Shown: positions 23,476 to 31,905, numbered from the stretch's first letter. The stretch is 41,221 bases of DNA from Candidatus Amphrikana amoebophyrae (GCA_030408475.1 JAUHQG010000052.1:1-41221), one strand, 5' to 3'. Made by a program: numbers and translations. The notes: generated by a model from the letters alone, not told the origin.

Positions 23476-24669
23476 ATGGAACAGACGCTTCAATTTTCAA
23501 AAAGAAAGGTGCTTCAGGGCTCGTTTTTAGTTGGCGGCACTGCGATTGGAGCTGGAATGCTGGCGCTTCCAATCGCTTCAGCTAATGCGGGTTTCTTGCC
23601 GGCTATTTGCCTCTATTTTGTTTGTTGGATATTTTCGATGATTACTGGTTTGTTGATGCTAGAAGTGTCAATGACTATGGCTAAAGATGCTAATTTAGTA
23701 TCAATGTCAAAGCGCTATTTAGGTCGCGTTGGTAAAGGTGCTGCATGGTGTTTATACCTGTTTTTATTTTATAGCTTAGATGTCGCTTACGTTACTGGGG
23801 GAGGTAATATGATCACTTCAATGATTATGCCTTCTGCTCCTCCCATTTGGGGGATGTCTATTTTTGCCCTTATTTTTGGAACAATTGTTACTTTGGGGGC
23901 TCATGCTGTTAATCGCTTTAACGTGGTTTTTATGTTTGGTCTTGTTCTTAGCTATTTTGTATTTATTGGTGTTGGGATTGATAAAATCAATCCTGAATAT
24001 CTTACTAGAGTTGATTATAAAAGCGCAGCACTAGCATTGCCTATTATATTTACCTCTTTTAGCTATCAAGGGGTGATCCCTTCTCTTAACTCTTTTTTGG
24101 GAAAAAATCGCAAAATGGCTCGCCTCTCTATTATATTAGGCAGCACGATTCCATTCGTCGTTTATATTATTTGGGATATGATGATTAAGGGTATTGTTCC
24201 TCTCGAGGGGGCTAATGGTCTATTATATGCTAAAGAGCATGGAATAGATGCTATTACTCCGCTTAAACATTTTTTACCTCATGCACCACTGACTACTATT
24301 GGGCGCTTTTTTGCCTTCTTTGCCATTGCTACATCGTTTTTGGGTGTGACGCTTGGTCTTTGCGACTTTTTAGCAGACGGATTAAACGTTAAAAAGAAGG
24401 GTATGAACAATATATTCCTCTCGATTTTAGTGTTTATGCCCCCTGTATTGATTGGGGCTTTAGACCCTTCTATATTCTTTTCAGCCCTTAAATATGCTGG
24501 GGGAATTGGGTGTGTTTTGCTCCTCGGCATGTTACCTACTCTGATGGTATGGGTGGGGCGATATGTAAAGAGAGATTTGCCAGAAAAAGGGGAAGTTGTG
24601 GGGGGTAAGGTGCTATTTGTGATCTTGATCCTTTTTATGATTTTTGAAGTAGGTCTTACTCTTTCATAA
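23476..24669 (+). CDS. tyrP: Aromatic amino-acid permease (HAAAP family)
   Basis: A 397-residue inner-membrane symporter with about 11 hydrophobic helices. The N-terminal block LVGGTAIGAGMLALPIASAN is the HAAAP signature found in TyrP, Mtr and TnaB. Others are LMLEVSM and FTSFSYQGVIPSL, the family's substrate region. Chlamydiae encode TyrP proteins (CT817-CT818) that import tyrosine or tryptophan, which matters because host cells starve them of tryptophan. Preceded by its own promoter, and followed by a 179-base gap with inverted repeats (TAGTTG 24686-24691 and CAACTA 24699-24704; AGTTAGTT 24683-24690 and AACTAACT 24725-24732) that lack a T run. Confidence 0.9.
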   Translation: MEQTLQFSKRKVLQGSFLVGGTAIGAGMLALPIASANAGFLPAICLYFVCWIFSMITGLLMLEVSMTMAKDANLVSMSKRYLGRVGKGAAWCLYLFLFYSLDVAYVTGGGNMITSMIMPSAPPIWGMSIFALIFGTIVTLGAHAVNRFNVVFMFGLVLSYFVFIGVGIDKINPEYLTRVDYKSAALALPIIFTSFSYQGVIPSLNSFLGKNRKMARLSIILGSTIPFVVYIIWDMMIKGIVPLEGANGLLYAKEHGIDAITPLKHFLPHAPLTTIGRFFAFFAIATSFLGVTLGLCDFLADGLNVKKKGMNNIFLSILVFMPPVLIGALDPSIFFSALKYAGGIGCVLLLGMLPTLMVWVGRYVKRDLPEKGEVVGGKVLFVILILFMIFEVGLTLS

Positions 24670-24787
24670 TCTACTGACATTTAGTTAGTTGTTCACCTCA
24701 ACTAGTAGCCAGTCAATACACCATAACTAACTCTGCACTTGCGCACTAATTTACTTATAAAGAACGGGTTAGGGTAAAAAAAAGCAG

Positions 24788-24816
24788 TTGTAAAGTAAAT
24801 GTTTTAATTATATAAT
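24788..24816 (+). promoter_or_regulatory. Promoter of the 24849-26582 gene
   Basis: TTGTAA (24788-24793), 17 bases, TATAAT (24811-24816). Confidence 0.65.
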
Positions 24817-24848
24817 TAGGTATTACTTATCCTGGGGGGGGAATCAAT

Positions 24849-26582
24849 ATGACAATTGCTATGTCAACAGAACAATTTGAGAGCAATGTGGAGAAACTTG
24901 CTCTTATATGTGGAACTAATCACTTAGAATTAGATAGTGAAGGAAAACTTACTGTTAAAAGAGGAAAAGGAGTTTTATCTGAAGCTGTAAAAAGCGTATT
25001 ACAAGACACTTTTACACTCTTGAGAGTAAGTGGCGATCGCTTACCTTCTCAACTGTTAGCCAATAGCGGAAATATCCGTCATTTATTAGAGGTAAATGAG
25101 ATGGTAGATCAACTTCCTGCCCTAAAGGCAGTATTAGGCACGAGAGCCTATGACACCATTGATAAACCTCTTAGAGCAGATCACTCAATGAACTTTACTT
25201 TTTTGAAAGAGCTTGTTAATTGTGGCGTTGAAAGTTGGGTCTCTTTAAGTTCTGATGGAAAACCTGAAAAAAATGAAGGTGTATATGCTGTAGGTTTTGC
25301 TGCTTGGAACTTGTGTGGTGTAAATAATAAAGCCAAAGTGAAAATTCAATCTGTAATGCAATATCTATTTACAGAAGGGGGGTCAAGAGATCCTGAGGTG
25401 AGAAAATATCTTCAAGCAAATAAAGAAGTGTTACTTCAGTTGGTGAAGAAATATTCTCCTGAATTGATGGAGCCTTTTCAAGCAGCTTGTAGAGCTGATC
25501 TTACTCAACTTAAACCAGCTCATGTGCTAGCGATGCAAATGGGTAGATGGTTGACTCCTGCAGATTCGCGTAATTTAAGAGCCACTTGTTCCCAAGTAGC
25601 TAAGTCAGTTGATGCTCATGGCGGCGTTGATGGCAGAGTAAAGCGATGCGCATATATTGCTCACCAATATCATAGTGGGAATAGAGATCCTTCTTTATTG
25701 AAAGAGATGTTAGAAATGAAAGAGACTGATCCGAAGGTGAAAAAGGCAATTGAGAGAGCAGTGAATTCAATGCTAATAGGATCTAATCGTGATGTGGCTA
25801 CAAAAGAGAGTGTACAATCTTTTTTAGCACTTTTCAGATCATGTAATTTAGATTCAGAAGCTGTAACAAAAGCCGAAAAAATTATTCTTGATAAATTAAA
25901 CATAGGCAATCCAAGCATTTTAACTAATTTTTTGCATGGTGATCCCATATTAGAAACTCAAGCTTTTGAAGATCACTGTTATGATATAGCAAAAAAGGAT
26001 CTTAGCGTAAAGCAGTTTCATCAAGGATGTTTCTCAATAGAAAAAATGGAAACAAGAGAAGATGAACGGAAAACTAAAAACGCCCAGTTAGATGAAAAAA
26101 TAGAAGGATACAGGTCACGAGGAGAAGAAGTTCCAATTGAGTGCTATATGGCAAGACCATCATTTGGGTCTGTATTTAGTAATTCCTTTGAAGAGGGTAC
26201 TCATAAAGGCAATGCTATCGTTGTTCACTTTGAAATGAATAATTGGTATGATAAACGGGAAGAATCCACAACAATACCTAATTCCATGAAAAGAGCATTA
26301 GATCGAAGGATAGAAGAGTTATCCAAATTGGCTGCAGAAAAAGATGTGCCAGTAGTTGTCGATATTTACAACCGAGGTGGGGAAGGTTCTAGTTGTAATG
26401 TAGAGGAAAAACGACGCGATTTATCGGAAGAGCTAGCCACTAGGTGGAGTCCATTAGCTACAGTTACCGCTACTCAAGGGGGGGTAGGAAAAGAGTATGG
26501 CGGTTTTTTTGGAGTTCAAATGGCCATTTTCAAATATCATAAAGCTAATCCAGAAACTTCAAAAGCTATCGTTGAAAGATAG
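24849..26582 (+). CDS. Unrecognised 577-residue protein with an F-box-like segment
   Basis: A soluble, helical protein with no signal peptide. ATG 24849 follows a run of G (24834-24841). Residues about 220-257 read LKPAHVLAMQMGRWLTPADS then RNLRATCSQVAKSV, which fits the F-box pattern (L-x-x-x-V-L-x-x-I-x-x-x-L-x-x-x-D-x-x-x-L-R-x-x-C). F-box proteins are eukaryotic ubiquitin-ligase adaptors and are numerous in amoeba-associated chlamydiae as presumed effectors. The match is by eye only. The C-terminal 120 residues have alternating strands and helices (VPVVVDIYNRGGEG near 510-523), possibly a second domain. Convergent with the DTW-like gene, overlapping by 17 bases. Confidence 0.5.
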   Translation: MTIAMSTEQFESNVEKLALICGTNHLELDSEGKLTVKRGKGVLSEAVKSVLQDTFTLLRVSGDRLPSQLLANSGNIRHLLEVNEMVDQLPALKAVLGTRAYDTIDKPLRADHSMNFTFLKELVNCGVESWVSLSSDGKPEKNEGVYAVGFAAWNLCGVNNKAKVKIQSVMQYLFTEGGSRDPEVRKYLQANKEVLLQLVKKYSPELMEPFQAACRADLTQLKPAHVLAMQMGRWLTPADSRNLRATCSQVAKSVDAHGGVDGRVKRCAYIAHQYHSGNRDPSLLKEMLEMKETDPKVKKAIERAVNSMLIGSNRDVATKESVQSFLALFRSCNLDSEAVTKAEKIILDKLNIGNPSILTNFLHGDPILETQAFEDHCYDIAKKDLSVKQFHQGCFSIEKMETREDERKTKNAQLDEKIEGYRSRGEEVPIECYMARPSFGSVFSNSFEEGTHKGNAIVVHFEMNNWYDKREESTTIPNSMKRALDRRIEELSKLAAEKDVPVVVDIYNRGGEGSSCNVEEKRRDLSEELATRWSPLATVTATQGGVGKEYGGFFGVQMAIFKYHKANPETSKAIVER

Positions 26583-27027
26583 CCTTGTTTAAGGTCAAAA
26601 ATTGCTCTTTCCAATGATAGCGATCGAGCAAATATTCCCACTCATTGCCCAGTATAAACTGGGCAATGGCTAATGCTTCAATTGAGGCGAGCCCTCTTTG
26701 CTCATCAATGCATCCGGTTTGCTTTCTTGGATAAGCCGTTCGTATATTGGCAGGCAATGAGCGTTTTATCAGATTGGGATTAACTTTAAGCGTTTGCTCT
26801 TCCATTATAGCAGCATATTTCCAAGTGCCATCAATTAATAATAAATCAGATGCGTTATCTTCTTTTGTCAACTCTGGCGCGTCTATCGTGAGAAGAATGG
26901 TGTTCTCTAAATTAGAGGGAATATGAGTAGGATAGCGAAAAAAGGTGAAATTCGCATCTTCTTCTAGACCAGAAAGGGAGCATTTCTTTATATTCTCTTT
27001 ACGGTGCCTTAAAACGACTGTATGCAT
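26566..27027 (-). CDS. DTW/Tsr3-superfamily protein (putative RNA aminocarboxypropyltransferase)
   Basis: A 153-residue protein with LLLIDGTWKYAAIM near residues 62-75 (D-G-T-W), RSLPANIRTAYPRKQ near residues 88-102 and GLASIEALAIAQFILGN near 112-128. These correspond to the DGTW, ...YP-R... and STxEA-type blocks of the DTW (TapT) and Tsr3 family, which add a 3-amino-3-carboxypropyl group from S-adenosylmethionine to a uridine in tRNA or rRNA. Which RNA is modified cannot be told here. Lacks the N-terminal zinc cysteines of full DTW enzymes. Divergent from the thioredoxin-like gene. Confidence 0.65.
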   Translation of the reverse strand: MHTVVLRHRKENIKKCSLSGLEEDANFTFFRYPTHIPSNLENTILLTIDAPELTKEDNASDLLLIDGTWKYAAIMEEQTLKVNPNLIKRSLPANIRTAYPRKQTGCIDEQRGLASIEALAIAQFILGNEWEYLLDRYHWKEQFLTLNKAIFQR

Positions 27028-27094
27028 AGTGATATATTATTTGATTTTGTAAATCATCTCATATAGTGTAGCTTAAAACAACCATAAGTGCAAG

Positions 27095-28066
27095 ATGAAG
27101 AACCTGATAGTATTACTTACCCTTTTAGTTGGAATCTCACCTCTTTCTGCCCAGATTGGGAAAATCCCTTCTACTTTCAACTATGAGAGAGGGGAAGAAG
27201 TGGCTCAGATTTATCAAAAACCGATGGTTCTTTGTTTTTTGGCTTCAGATGAGTGCATTTGGAGTGATCGCTTTATAAAAGAAGTATTAGACGATCCTAA
27301 ATTTTACGAAGAAATGCGCAAGCAGTTTATCTTTACAATTGCAGATTTCCCGAAAATTAATACGCAAGAAGCCGATATACTTAAGATAAACAATGAGTTG
27401 AAAGAAAAATTTAACATTGTCTCTTTCCCAACATTTATTTTACTCTCTCATGATGGGGAAGAGATCACAAGATTGAGCTTCCCAACTAGTGGTCATGCCG
27501 ATTTTGCTCATAAAATAGGTTCGCTCTTTGATGAATATACCAATTTAGTAAAAGAGGTTGAAAATAACAATCCTCATAGAGATGTAAAGCCGCTTTACAT
27601 TAGAGCTCTTTCGTTAAACACACCAAAACTCGTTGAGAAATTACTCCAAGAAGGGTTAAAGAGTGAGGATAATGGCTATTTCCTTATAGAAAAGTATGTC
27701 AGTTTTTCTACAGATGGAAAGCGCGATTCTCAAGAAGCTAGAAAAATTCGTCGACAAATATTGAAGTTACAAGGTGACGAATTGTCTGCAGCTAAAATGA
27801 GACTGGCCCTTTGTGATTTTCAAGCTCTTCATAATGTTAAGCCCAATGTTGCTGTCGGTATGATTTATCGCCTTATTGATCATGGCAAATTAGAGGAAGA
27901 TGAAGTAGCCAAGCTTAACCATTTATTAGCTAATCATTTTATTGAAGAAAAAGATTATATGACAGCCAAGCGTTTTGCTGATAAAATGGCCGGGTCAAGT
28001 TCCAATTCTACTCGAAAAGAGGGTGAAAAACTGGTCACTACCATTGAGAAAATGATCTCTTATTAA
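27095..28066 (+). CDS. Secreted thioredoxin-like protein with a CxxS site
   Basis: A 323-residue protein. A signal peptide MKNLIVLLTLLVGISPLSA (1-19) is followed by a thioredoxin fold of about 110 residues. The active-site position reads C54-I-W-S57 (in ASDECIWSDRF), so the second cysteine of CxxC is missing; the cis-proline is kept in SFPTFILLSHDG. The C-terminal half (about 150-320) is helical and repeat-like. A CxxS site cannot cycle as a classic oxidoreductase but can isomerise or hold a mixed disulfide. Chlamydiae keep several disulfide enzymes near this region (CT780, CT783), which fits their disulfide-linked outer envelope. Start ATG 27095 has only a weak site. Confidence 0.75.
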   Translation: MKNLIVLLTLLVGISPLSAQIGKIPSTFNYERGEEVAQIYQKPMVLCFLASDECIWSDRFIKEVLDDPKFYEEMRKQFIFTIADFPKINTQEADILKINNELKEKFNIVSFPTFILLSHDGEEITRLSFPTSGHADFAHKIGSLFDEYTNLVKEVENNNPHRDVKPLYIRALSLNTPKLVEKLLQEGLKSEDNGYFLIEKYVSFSTDGKRDSQEARKIRRQILKLQGDELSAAKMRLALCDFQALHNVKPNVAVGMIYRLIDHGKLEEDEVAKLNHLLANHFIEEKDYMTAKRFADKMAGSSSNSTRKEGEKLVTTIEKMISY

Positions 28067-28075
28067 AGAGTGAAT

Positions 28076-30070
28076 TTAACGAACAAAGGGTTGATACGGA
28101 TCATACGGAGATGGGAAGTCCCAATTGGTGGTTTTTAGCCACTCTTTGGGAATCTCAAATAAGAAACGAGAAGGGTTGGAGGGGACTGGTTTTCCATATC
28201 GATTGCGCGATCTTGTCATTGAAATGGTGAGAAATTCTTTCGCGCGTGTCATAGCTACATACATAAGACGTCTCTCTTCTTCCACACCTGTTTCTGACAC
28301 GCTCTTTTCATGCGGCATGAGGTGATCTTCAGCGCCAATGATGAAGCAAGCGCGAAACTCAAGCCCTTTACTGCTATGAAAGGTGAGTAAATTAAGCTCT
28401 GCTAGGTTAGTTTTGTCATTTTTTCGATCTGGCTTGCCATCGAGAATTGAGTTGTGTACAAAATCGTGTAAAGTGGCCTCATTGTCACCTTCATTATACT
28501 CTTTTAAGAGGGCAATTAATTGGTTTACGTTGTTATGGCGAAATTCAATTGCCTTTTCTGACTTTAATTCATCGGCTATGGTCTGCATAAAATTAATTGT
28601 ATCAAGAAGATGTGTGAGCGCTTCATGTAAGGGCTTAGAGTAAAAGTCTTTTCTAGCTTCTTCCATAAGATTGACAAATAATGCTACTGATTTTACAGCC
28701 TTTTCATTGACAAGTTCAAAGCTCACCTCGCCCACGGCAACTTTTTTAAGCAAATTCCATAGCGATATTTTGTTTTGCCTATTATATTGCGTTAATATGT
28801 CTACAGTTCGAGTTGATATTCCTCTTCGAGGGTAGTTGATAATACGAAGAAGGGCTTCTTGGTCATTGGGGTTTTCTATCGATTTTAAGTAAGCCAATAC
28901 ATCTTTAATTTCTGCTCTAGAGTAAAACTCAGACCCTTCTGCAATTTTATACGGTATTCCTCGCTTATATTCTCCATTATCGTCTTTCCAAGGCGCCTTC
29001 ATAAGAGCCATTTCAAATTGACGCGCCATACTATTAGATCTATATAAAATGGCCATTTCTCCCCATTTTAGTCCATGGCTTTTGCGCAAATCATTAATTC
29101 GAGTAATAACCCCTTCAGCCTCTTTTTCTTCATCAGGCGCATGAAAAATATGGATTGATTCCGCTTGAGTTTTATCGCACCACATCGTTTTTTCATGTCG
29201 CTCGCTATTGTTGCTAATCACATTGTTGGCAGCATCGAGAATAATGGGGGTGGAGCGGTAATTTTGCTCTAATTTAATTAGGTGGTCGTATTCAAATTGT
29301 AAAATATGTTTCACCTCGGCGCCGCGCCAACCATAAATAGATTGATCATCATCACCTACAACGCATAAATTATTGTGCCTTTTAGAGATGAGCGCAGCTA
29401 TCTCATATTGAGTAGGGTTTGTGTCTTGATATTCATCAATCATGATATAGCGATATTTTTGTTGATATTTTGCTAATATGTCAGGGAATTGTTGAAATAA
29501 TTGTAATGTCAATTCAATTAGGCCATCAAAATCAACAGCATTATAGGCGCGTAAAACTGTAGGCAATTCACCGGCTACATTATCAAGAAGCTTTTCACTG
29601 GTATCGAGCTTTTTTCCTTGTTGAAGCTTTTTAATGTTGCTCATGATTTCATCATTAGCTGCGGGAACTTCTTCTTCAGTGCAGTGGTGTTTTAATAGAG
29701 ATGAGACCACTCTTTTCATGTCGCGATCATCATAAATGCTAAACTTATTGGTATAGCCAAGATGGTGAATTTCAGCTTTGAGTAAATGGAAGCAAAAACT
29801 ATGAAAAGTACAAAGATGAATTTGGTTCGCTATTTTAGATGGAATATAACGTTTTATTCGCTGACGCATCTCGCCCGCTGCTTTATTAGTAAACGTAAGC
29901 CCAAGTATAGCAGATGGGTCCACCCCTTTATTTTGAACAAGATGGATCATGCGGCTTATAAGGACAGAAGTTTTGCCAGAGCCGGCTCCGGCGAGTACTA
30001 ATACGCGCCCTTCAGTCGATTCAACGGCTAGTTTTTGCTCTTGATTGAGTCTAATTGTTTGCTTTGTCAT
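28076..30070 (-). CDS. UvrD/Rep-family ATP-dependent DNA helicase
   Basis: A 664-residue superfamily 1 helicase, 3'-to-5'. Motifs in order: Q-motif (LNQEQKLAVE), Walker A AGAGSGKTSVLISRM near residue 30, TFTNKAAGEMRQRI, Walker B IDEYQDTNPTQYE, motif III VGDDDQSIYGWRGA, LEQNYRST, LLTFHSSKGLEF and RRLMYVAMTRAKEFL. The length is like Rep (about 670), and it lacks the C-terminal Tudor-like tail of PcrA and UvrD, so Rep is possible. Acts in repair and replication restart. Its gene ends close to the thioredoxin-like gene stop (10 bases). Confidence 0.93.
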   Translation of the reverse strand: MTKQTIRLNQEQKLAVESTEGRVLVLAGAGSGKTSVLISRMIHLVQNKGVDPSAILGLTFTNKAAGEMRQRIKRYIPSKIANQIHLCTFHSFCFHLLKAEIHHLGYTNKFSIYDDRDMKRVVSSLLKHHCTEEEVPAANDEIMSNIKKLQQGKKLDTSEKLLDNVAGELPTVLRAYNAVDFDGLIELTLQLFQQFPDILAKYQQKYRYIMIDEYQDTNPTQYEIAALISKRHNNLCVVGDDDQSIYGWRGAEVKHILQFEYDHLIKLEQNYRSTPIILDAANNVISNNSERHEKTMWCDKTQAESIHIFHAPDEEKEAEGVITRINDLRKSHGLKWGEMAILYRSNSMARQFEMALMKAPWKDDNGEYKRGIPYKIAEGSEFYSRAEIKDVLAYLKSIENPNDQEALLRIINYPRRGISTRTVDILTQYNRQNKISLWNLLKKVAVGEVSFELVNEKAVKSVALFVNLMEEARKDFYSKPLHEALTHLLDTINFMQTIADELKSEKAIEFRHNNVNQLIALLKEYNEGDNEATLHDFVHNSILDGKPDRKNDKTNLAELNLLTFHSSKGLEFRACFIIGAEDHLMPHEKSVSETGVEEERRLMYVAMTRAKEFLTISMTRSRNRYGKPVPSNPSRFLFEIPKEWLKTTNWDFPSPYDPYQPFVR

Positions 30071-30145
30071 AGCTGACTAGCATAGAGAATTTGGTTAATC
30101 GTTTCAAGCGACATCTTATTTTTAGCGAATTAGATAGTAAGTTTC

Positions 30146-30493
30146 CTATTTCAATTGATTAAAGGCTTTTTTGAGGTCAGCTTCTAAATCGCAATATTTA
30201 ATTTGATCGTATTTCAATATTGGCCTTATGTTAAGTTGGAGCGTTGGATCTAATAAGTGGGAATGATGTCTAAAAATATCTCTTACTTTTCTTTTAAATC
30301 TGTTTCTTGCAACGGCATTGCCAAATTTTTTAGTTACCGTTATGCCAAGTTTTGGAGAATTATTTTTTGAATAGGGGAGATAGTGAACGCAGCACATATG
30401 ACAAAAAAGCCTCTTGCCATAGCGAGAGACTTTTTGAAACTGGCCCCTTTTTAAGAGGCGAGAAGACTTTGGAAACGAATAGTCTACGCTGAT
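30146..30493 (-). CDS. rnpA: Ribonuclease P protein component, apparently without a canonical start codon
   Basis: RnpA is the protein subunit of RNase P, which matures tRNA 5' ends. The conserved core [27 protein letters not shown] is clear. The first ATG in frame (30397) leaves only 83 residues, too short. The same frame stays open upstream and reads [20 protein letters not shown] then YGKRLF, the family N-terminus, so the true start must lie beyond it. No ATG, GTG or TTG exists between the preceding in-frame TAG and 30397. The best remaining candidate is ATC (30491-30493), overlapping the rpmH stop by 10 bases and giving 115 residues, the usual RnpA length. Start uncertain. Confidence 0.8.
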   Translation of the reverse strand: MSVDYSFPKSSRLLKRGQFQKVSRYGKRLFCHMCCVHYLPYSKNNSPKLGITVTKKFGNAVARNRFKRKVRDIFRHHSHLLDPTLQLNIRPILKYDQIKYCDLEADLKKAFNQLK

Positions 30494-30618
30494 AAGATCT
30501 TGCGCCCTTTTCTTCGTTTTCTATTAATTAGTTTACGTCCTAAAGCTGTTCTCATGCGTACGCGAAAGCCCATGTTATTCTTACGACGTCTTTTACTCGG
30601 TTGGAATGTACGTTTCAT
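30484..30618 (-). CDS. rpmH: 50S ribosomal protein L34
   Basis: A 44-residue basic protein, [20 protein letters not shown] onwards, with the [10 protein letters not shown] core; too short for many gene finders. ATG 30618 is 31 bases downstream of the promoter's -10. It ends in TAG at 30484-30486 and overlaps the rnpA frame. The rpmH-rnpA pair is nearly universal in bacteria. Confidence 0.95.
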   Translation of the reverse strand: MKRTFQPSKRRRKNNMGFRVRMRTALGRKLINRKRRKGRKILSA

Positions 30619-30649
30619 TTTTAAACCTATAAATTTTGTTTAGGGCCCC

Positions 30650-30678
30650 AGCATAGCAATATGGCTCGATTTTTTCAA
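30650..30678 (-). promoter_or_regulatory. Promoter of rpmH-rnpA
   Basis: On the minus strand TTGAAA (plus 30673-30678), 17 bases, TATGCT (plus 30650-30655). Same hexamers and spacing as the promoter at 247-275. Confidence 0.75.
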
Positions 30679-30692
30679 GGATAATTATTATA

Positions 30693-30721
30693 TTGTCATT
30701 AATTGCTCTCTCTAATATGAT
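30693..30721 (+). promoter_or_regulatory. Promoter of rpmJ-rpsN
   Basis: TTGTCA (30693-30698), 17 bases, TATGAT (30716-30721). Divergent from the rpmH promoter, with -35 boxes 14 bases apart. Confidence 0.75.
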
Positions 30722-30744
30722 AAGCTGACAAAACTGAGGTAACT

Positions 30745-30882
30745 ATGCGTGTTAAAGCATCTGTAAAAGCAGATCCTCTGAAAGGTGATAAGATTGTGAG
30801 ACGTCGTGGACGTGTTTATGTGATCAACAAAAAAGATCCAAATCGCAAACAGCGCCAAAAAGGACCTGCAAGAAAAAAATAA
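30745..30882 (+). CDS. rpmJ: 50S ribosomal protein L36
   Basis: A 45-residue protein. It reads [20 protein letters not shown] onward and ends [15 protein letters not shown], close to the chlamydial L36. It lacks the CxxC...C..H zinc ligands of the common short L36, so it is the zinc-free, longer form. ATG 30745 follows GAGGTAAC. First gene of rpmJ-rpsN; too short for many gene finders. Confidence 0.93.
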   Translation: MRVKASVKADPLKGDKIVRRRGRVYVINKKDPNRKQRQKGPARKK

Positions 30883-30895
30883 CTATTAGGAATTT

Positions 30896-31201
30896 ATGGC
30901 TAGAAAAGCATTAATTGAAAGAGAAAAACGACGAATGGAGCTCGTAAGTCGCCACTTTGAAAAGCGCCAAGCTCTTAAAAAAATCATTAGCAGCGAAAAC
31001 TCATCTGATGAAGAAAGACTAGAAGCTGTGATCAAGTTGAACAAAATGCCTCGGGATTCATCACCGATTCGTATTAGACGACGTTGCCAATTCACTGGTA
31101 GACCACGTGGGTATTTACGTAAGTTCAAAATGTCTAGAATTTGTTTCAGACAAATGGCTAACGAAGGTTTAGTTCCAGGAATGTTCAAAGCTTCTTGGTA
31201 A
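30896..31201 (+). CDS. rpsN: 30S ribosomal protein S14
   Basis: 101 residues, the longer zinc-free uS14 type: [20 protein letters not shown] at the start, then [20 protein letters not shown] and the C-terminal [20 protein letters not shown] block. It lies 13 bases after rpmJ with AGGAATTT before ATG. Placement outside the main ribosomal protein clusters, next to rpmJ, is as in Chlamydia (CT786-CT787). The large terminator 31209-31314 follows. Confidence 0.95.
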   Translation: MARKALIEREKRRMELVSRHFEKRQALKKIISSENSSDEERLEAVIKLNKMPRDSSPIRIRRRCQFTGRPRGYLRKFKMSRICFRQMANEGLVPGMFKASW

Positions 31202-31208
31202 ACTAAAT

Positions 31209-31314
31209 GCTGTCTTTTCGCGATCTTTATCTTATCGCACAAATCGATGTGTTACTTACACGATCTGATTTGTGCAATAGGGCAAATCTCATCGAAAAGA
31301 CAGCGTTTTTTTTT
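31209..31314 (+). terminator. Large nested terminator of rpmJ-rpsN
   Basis: The outer arms GCTGTCTTTTCG (31209-31220) and CGAAAAGACAGC (31293-31304) pair perfectly over 12 bases and run into nine T (31306-31314). Inside sits a second perfect 9-bp stem, GCACAAATC (31237-31245) and GATTTGTGC (31267-31275), with a smaller GTGT/ACAC stem in its loop. The 72-base loop is far longer than in a usual terminator. Confidence 0.75.
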
Positions 31315-31344
31315 GTGCCCATTTGGGCAGATCTCATCGCAAAG
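31280..31344. repeat. Pair of 20-base imperfect direct repeats
   Basis: GGGCAAATCTCATCGAAAAG (31280-31299) and GGGCAGATCTCATCGCAAAG (31325-31344) differ at 2 of 20 positions. The first copy supplies the 3' arm of the terminator, so the second may come from a partial duplication. GCCCATTTGGGC (31317-31328) is a small stem beside the second copy. Confidence 0.65.
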
Positions 31345-31396
31345 CGCATTGTTTATTTAAACATCAAGAGAATTTTTTTTAAAGATCTGTAGTTTT

Positions 31397-31840
31397 TTAG
31401 GTTTTTATTGGATGTAATTTCTTGCTTTTCACTTCAGGGGTGATAGCTATTACTATATCACTTTGAGTTGATAACTCTTTCCAGTCTTTCATCTCTTCAT
31501 TCCAGATCAAAGTGTCGTCTCCAATCTCTCCAACATCAAAATGATTTTTGAAAGCTGTGAAACTCATCGGTCCTTGTTGGTCGTGATTGTGATCTAAATA
31601 GTACCAGTCAATTCTCTCAAACATTGGATTAGTGCGCTTTTTTTCTATTTTCGGAGTTAGCTTCGCTTTTCTTCTTTGGATTATCGGGTGAATCAATAAT
31701 AGAAATAAAGGAGCGAGTATTCCAAAGAAAAAGCCTAATACAAACCAAAGTTTCGGATTTAGATCTTTTGTTAAGGCGTACTTCGATGTGGCATAGCCTA
31801 AAAACAGGCCTATTGCTAATGTCAGATATATATTGGGCAT
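31397..31840 (-). CDS. GYF_2-domain membrane protein
   Basis: 147 residues. Two hydrophobic segments (about 3-20 and 29-50) are followed by a cytoplasmic or periplasmic C-terminal GYF_2 (DUF4339) domain at about 77-123: WYYLDHNHDQQGPMSF, then W-x-E-E-M-x-D-W. GYF_2 domains bind proline-rich peptides or partner proteins and often sit at the ends of membrane proteins. The partner is unknown. ATG 31840 follows AAGGAATTC, behind the promoter at 31862-31890. Confidence 0.75.
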   Translation of the reverse strand: MPNIYLTLAIGLFLGYATSKYALTKDLNPKLWFVLGFFFGILAPLFLLLIHPIIQRRKAKLTPKIEKKRTNPMFERIDWYYLDHNHDQQGPMSFTAFKNHFDVGEIGDDTLIWNEEMKDWKELSTQSDIVIAITPEVKSKKLHPIKT

Positions 31841-31861
31841 TTGAATTCCTTAGTTTATCCT

Positions 31862-31890
31862 ATTATACACTAGTTCAAATCAAAAATCAA
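31862..31890 (-). promoter_or_regulatory. Promoter of the GYF_2 gene
   Basis: On the minus strand TTGATT (plus 31885-31890), 17 bases, TATAAT (plus 31862-31867), with CTAGTG directly before the -10. Confidence 0.7.
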
Positions 31891-31905
31891 ATGTGCAATT
31901 TTTCC

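Noticed and set aside
24279..24680. Minus-strand 133-codon frame antisense to tyrP
   Set aside because: Its composition mirrors the permease helices and it has no binding site.
25670..25948. Minus-strand 92-codon frame antisense to the 577-residue gene
   Set aside because: No promoter or binding site, and no known family text.
30146..30397. rnpA taken from its first ATG (83 residues)
   Set aside because: It would delete the conserved [11 protein letters not shown] region, which is encoded in the same frame upstream.
31207..31392. Plus-strand 61-codon frame after rpsN
   Set aside because: It covers the terminator stems and direct repeats; the open frame follows from the repeat, not from coding.
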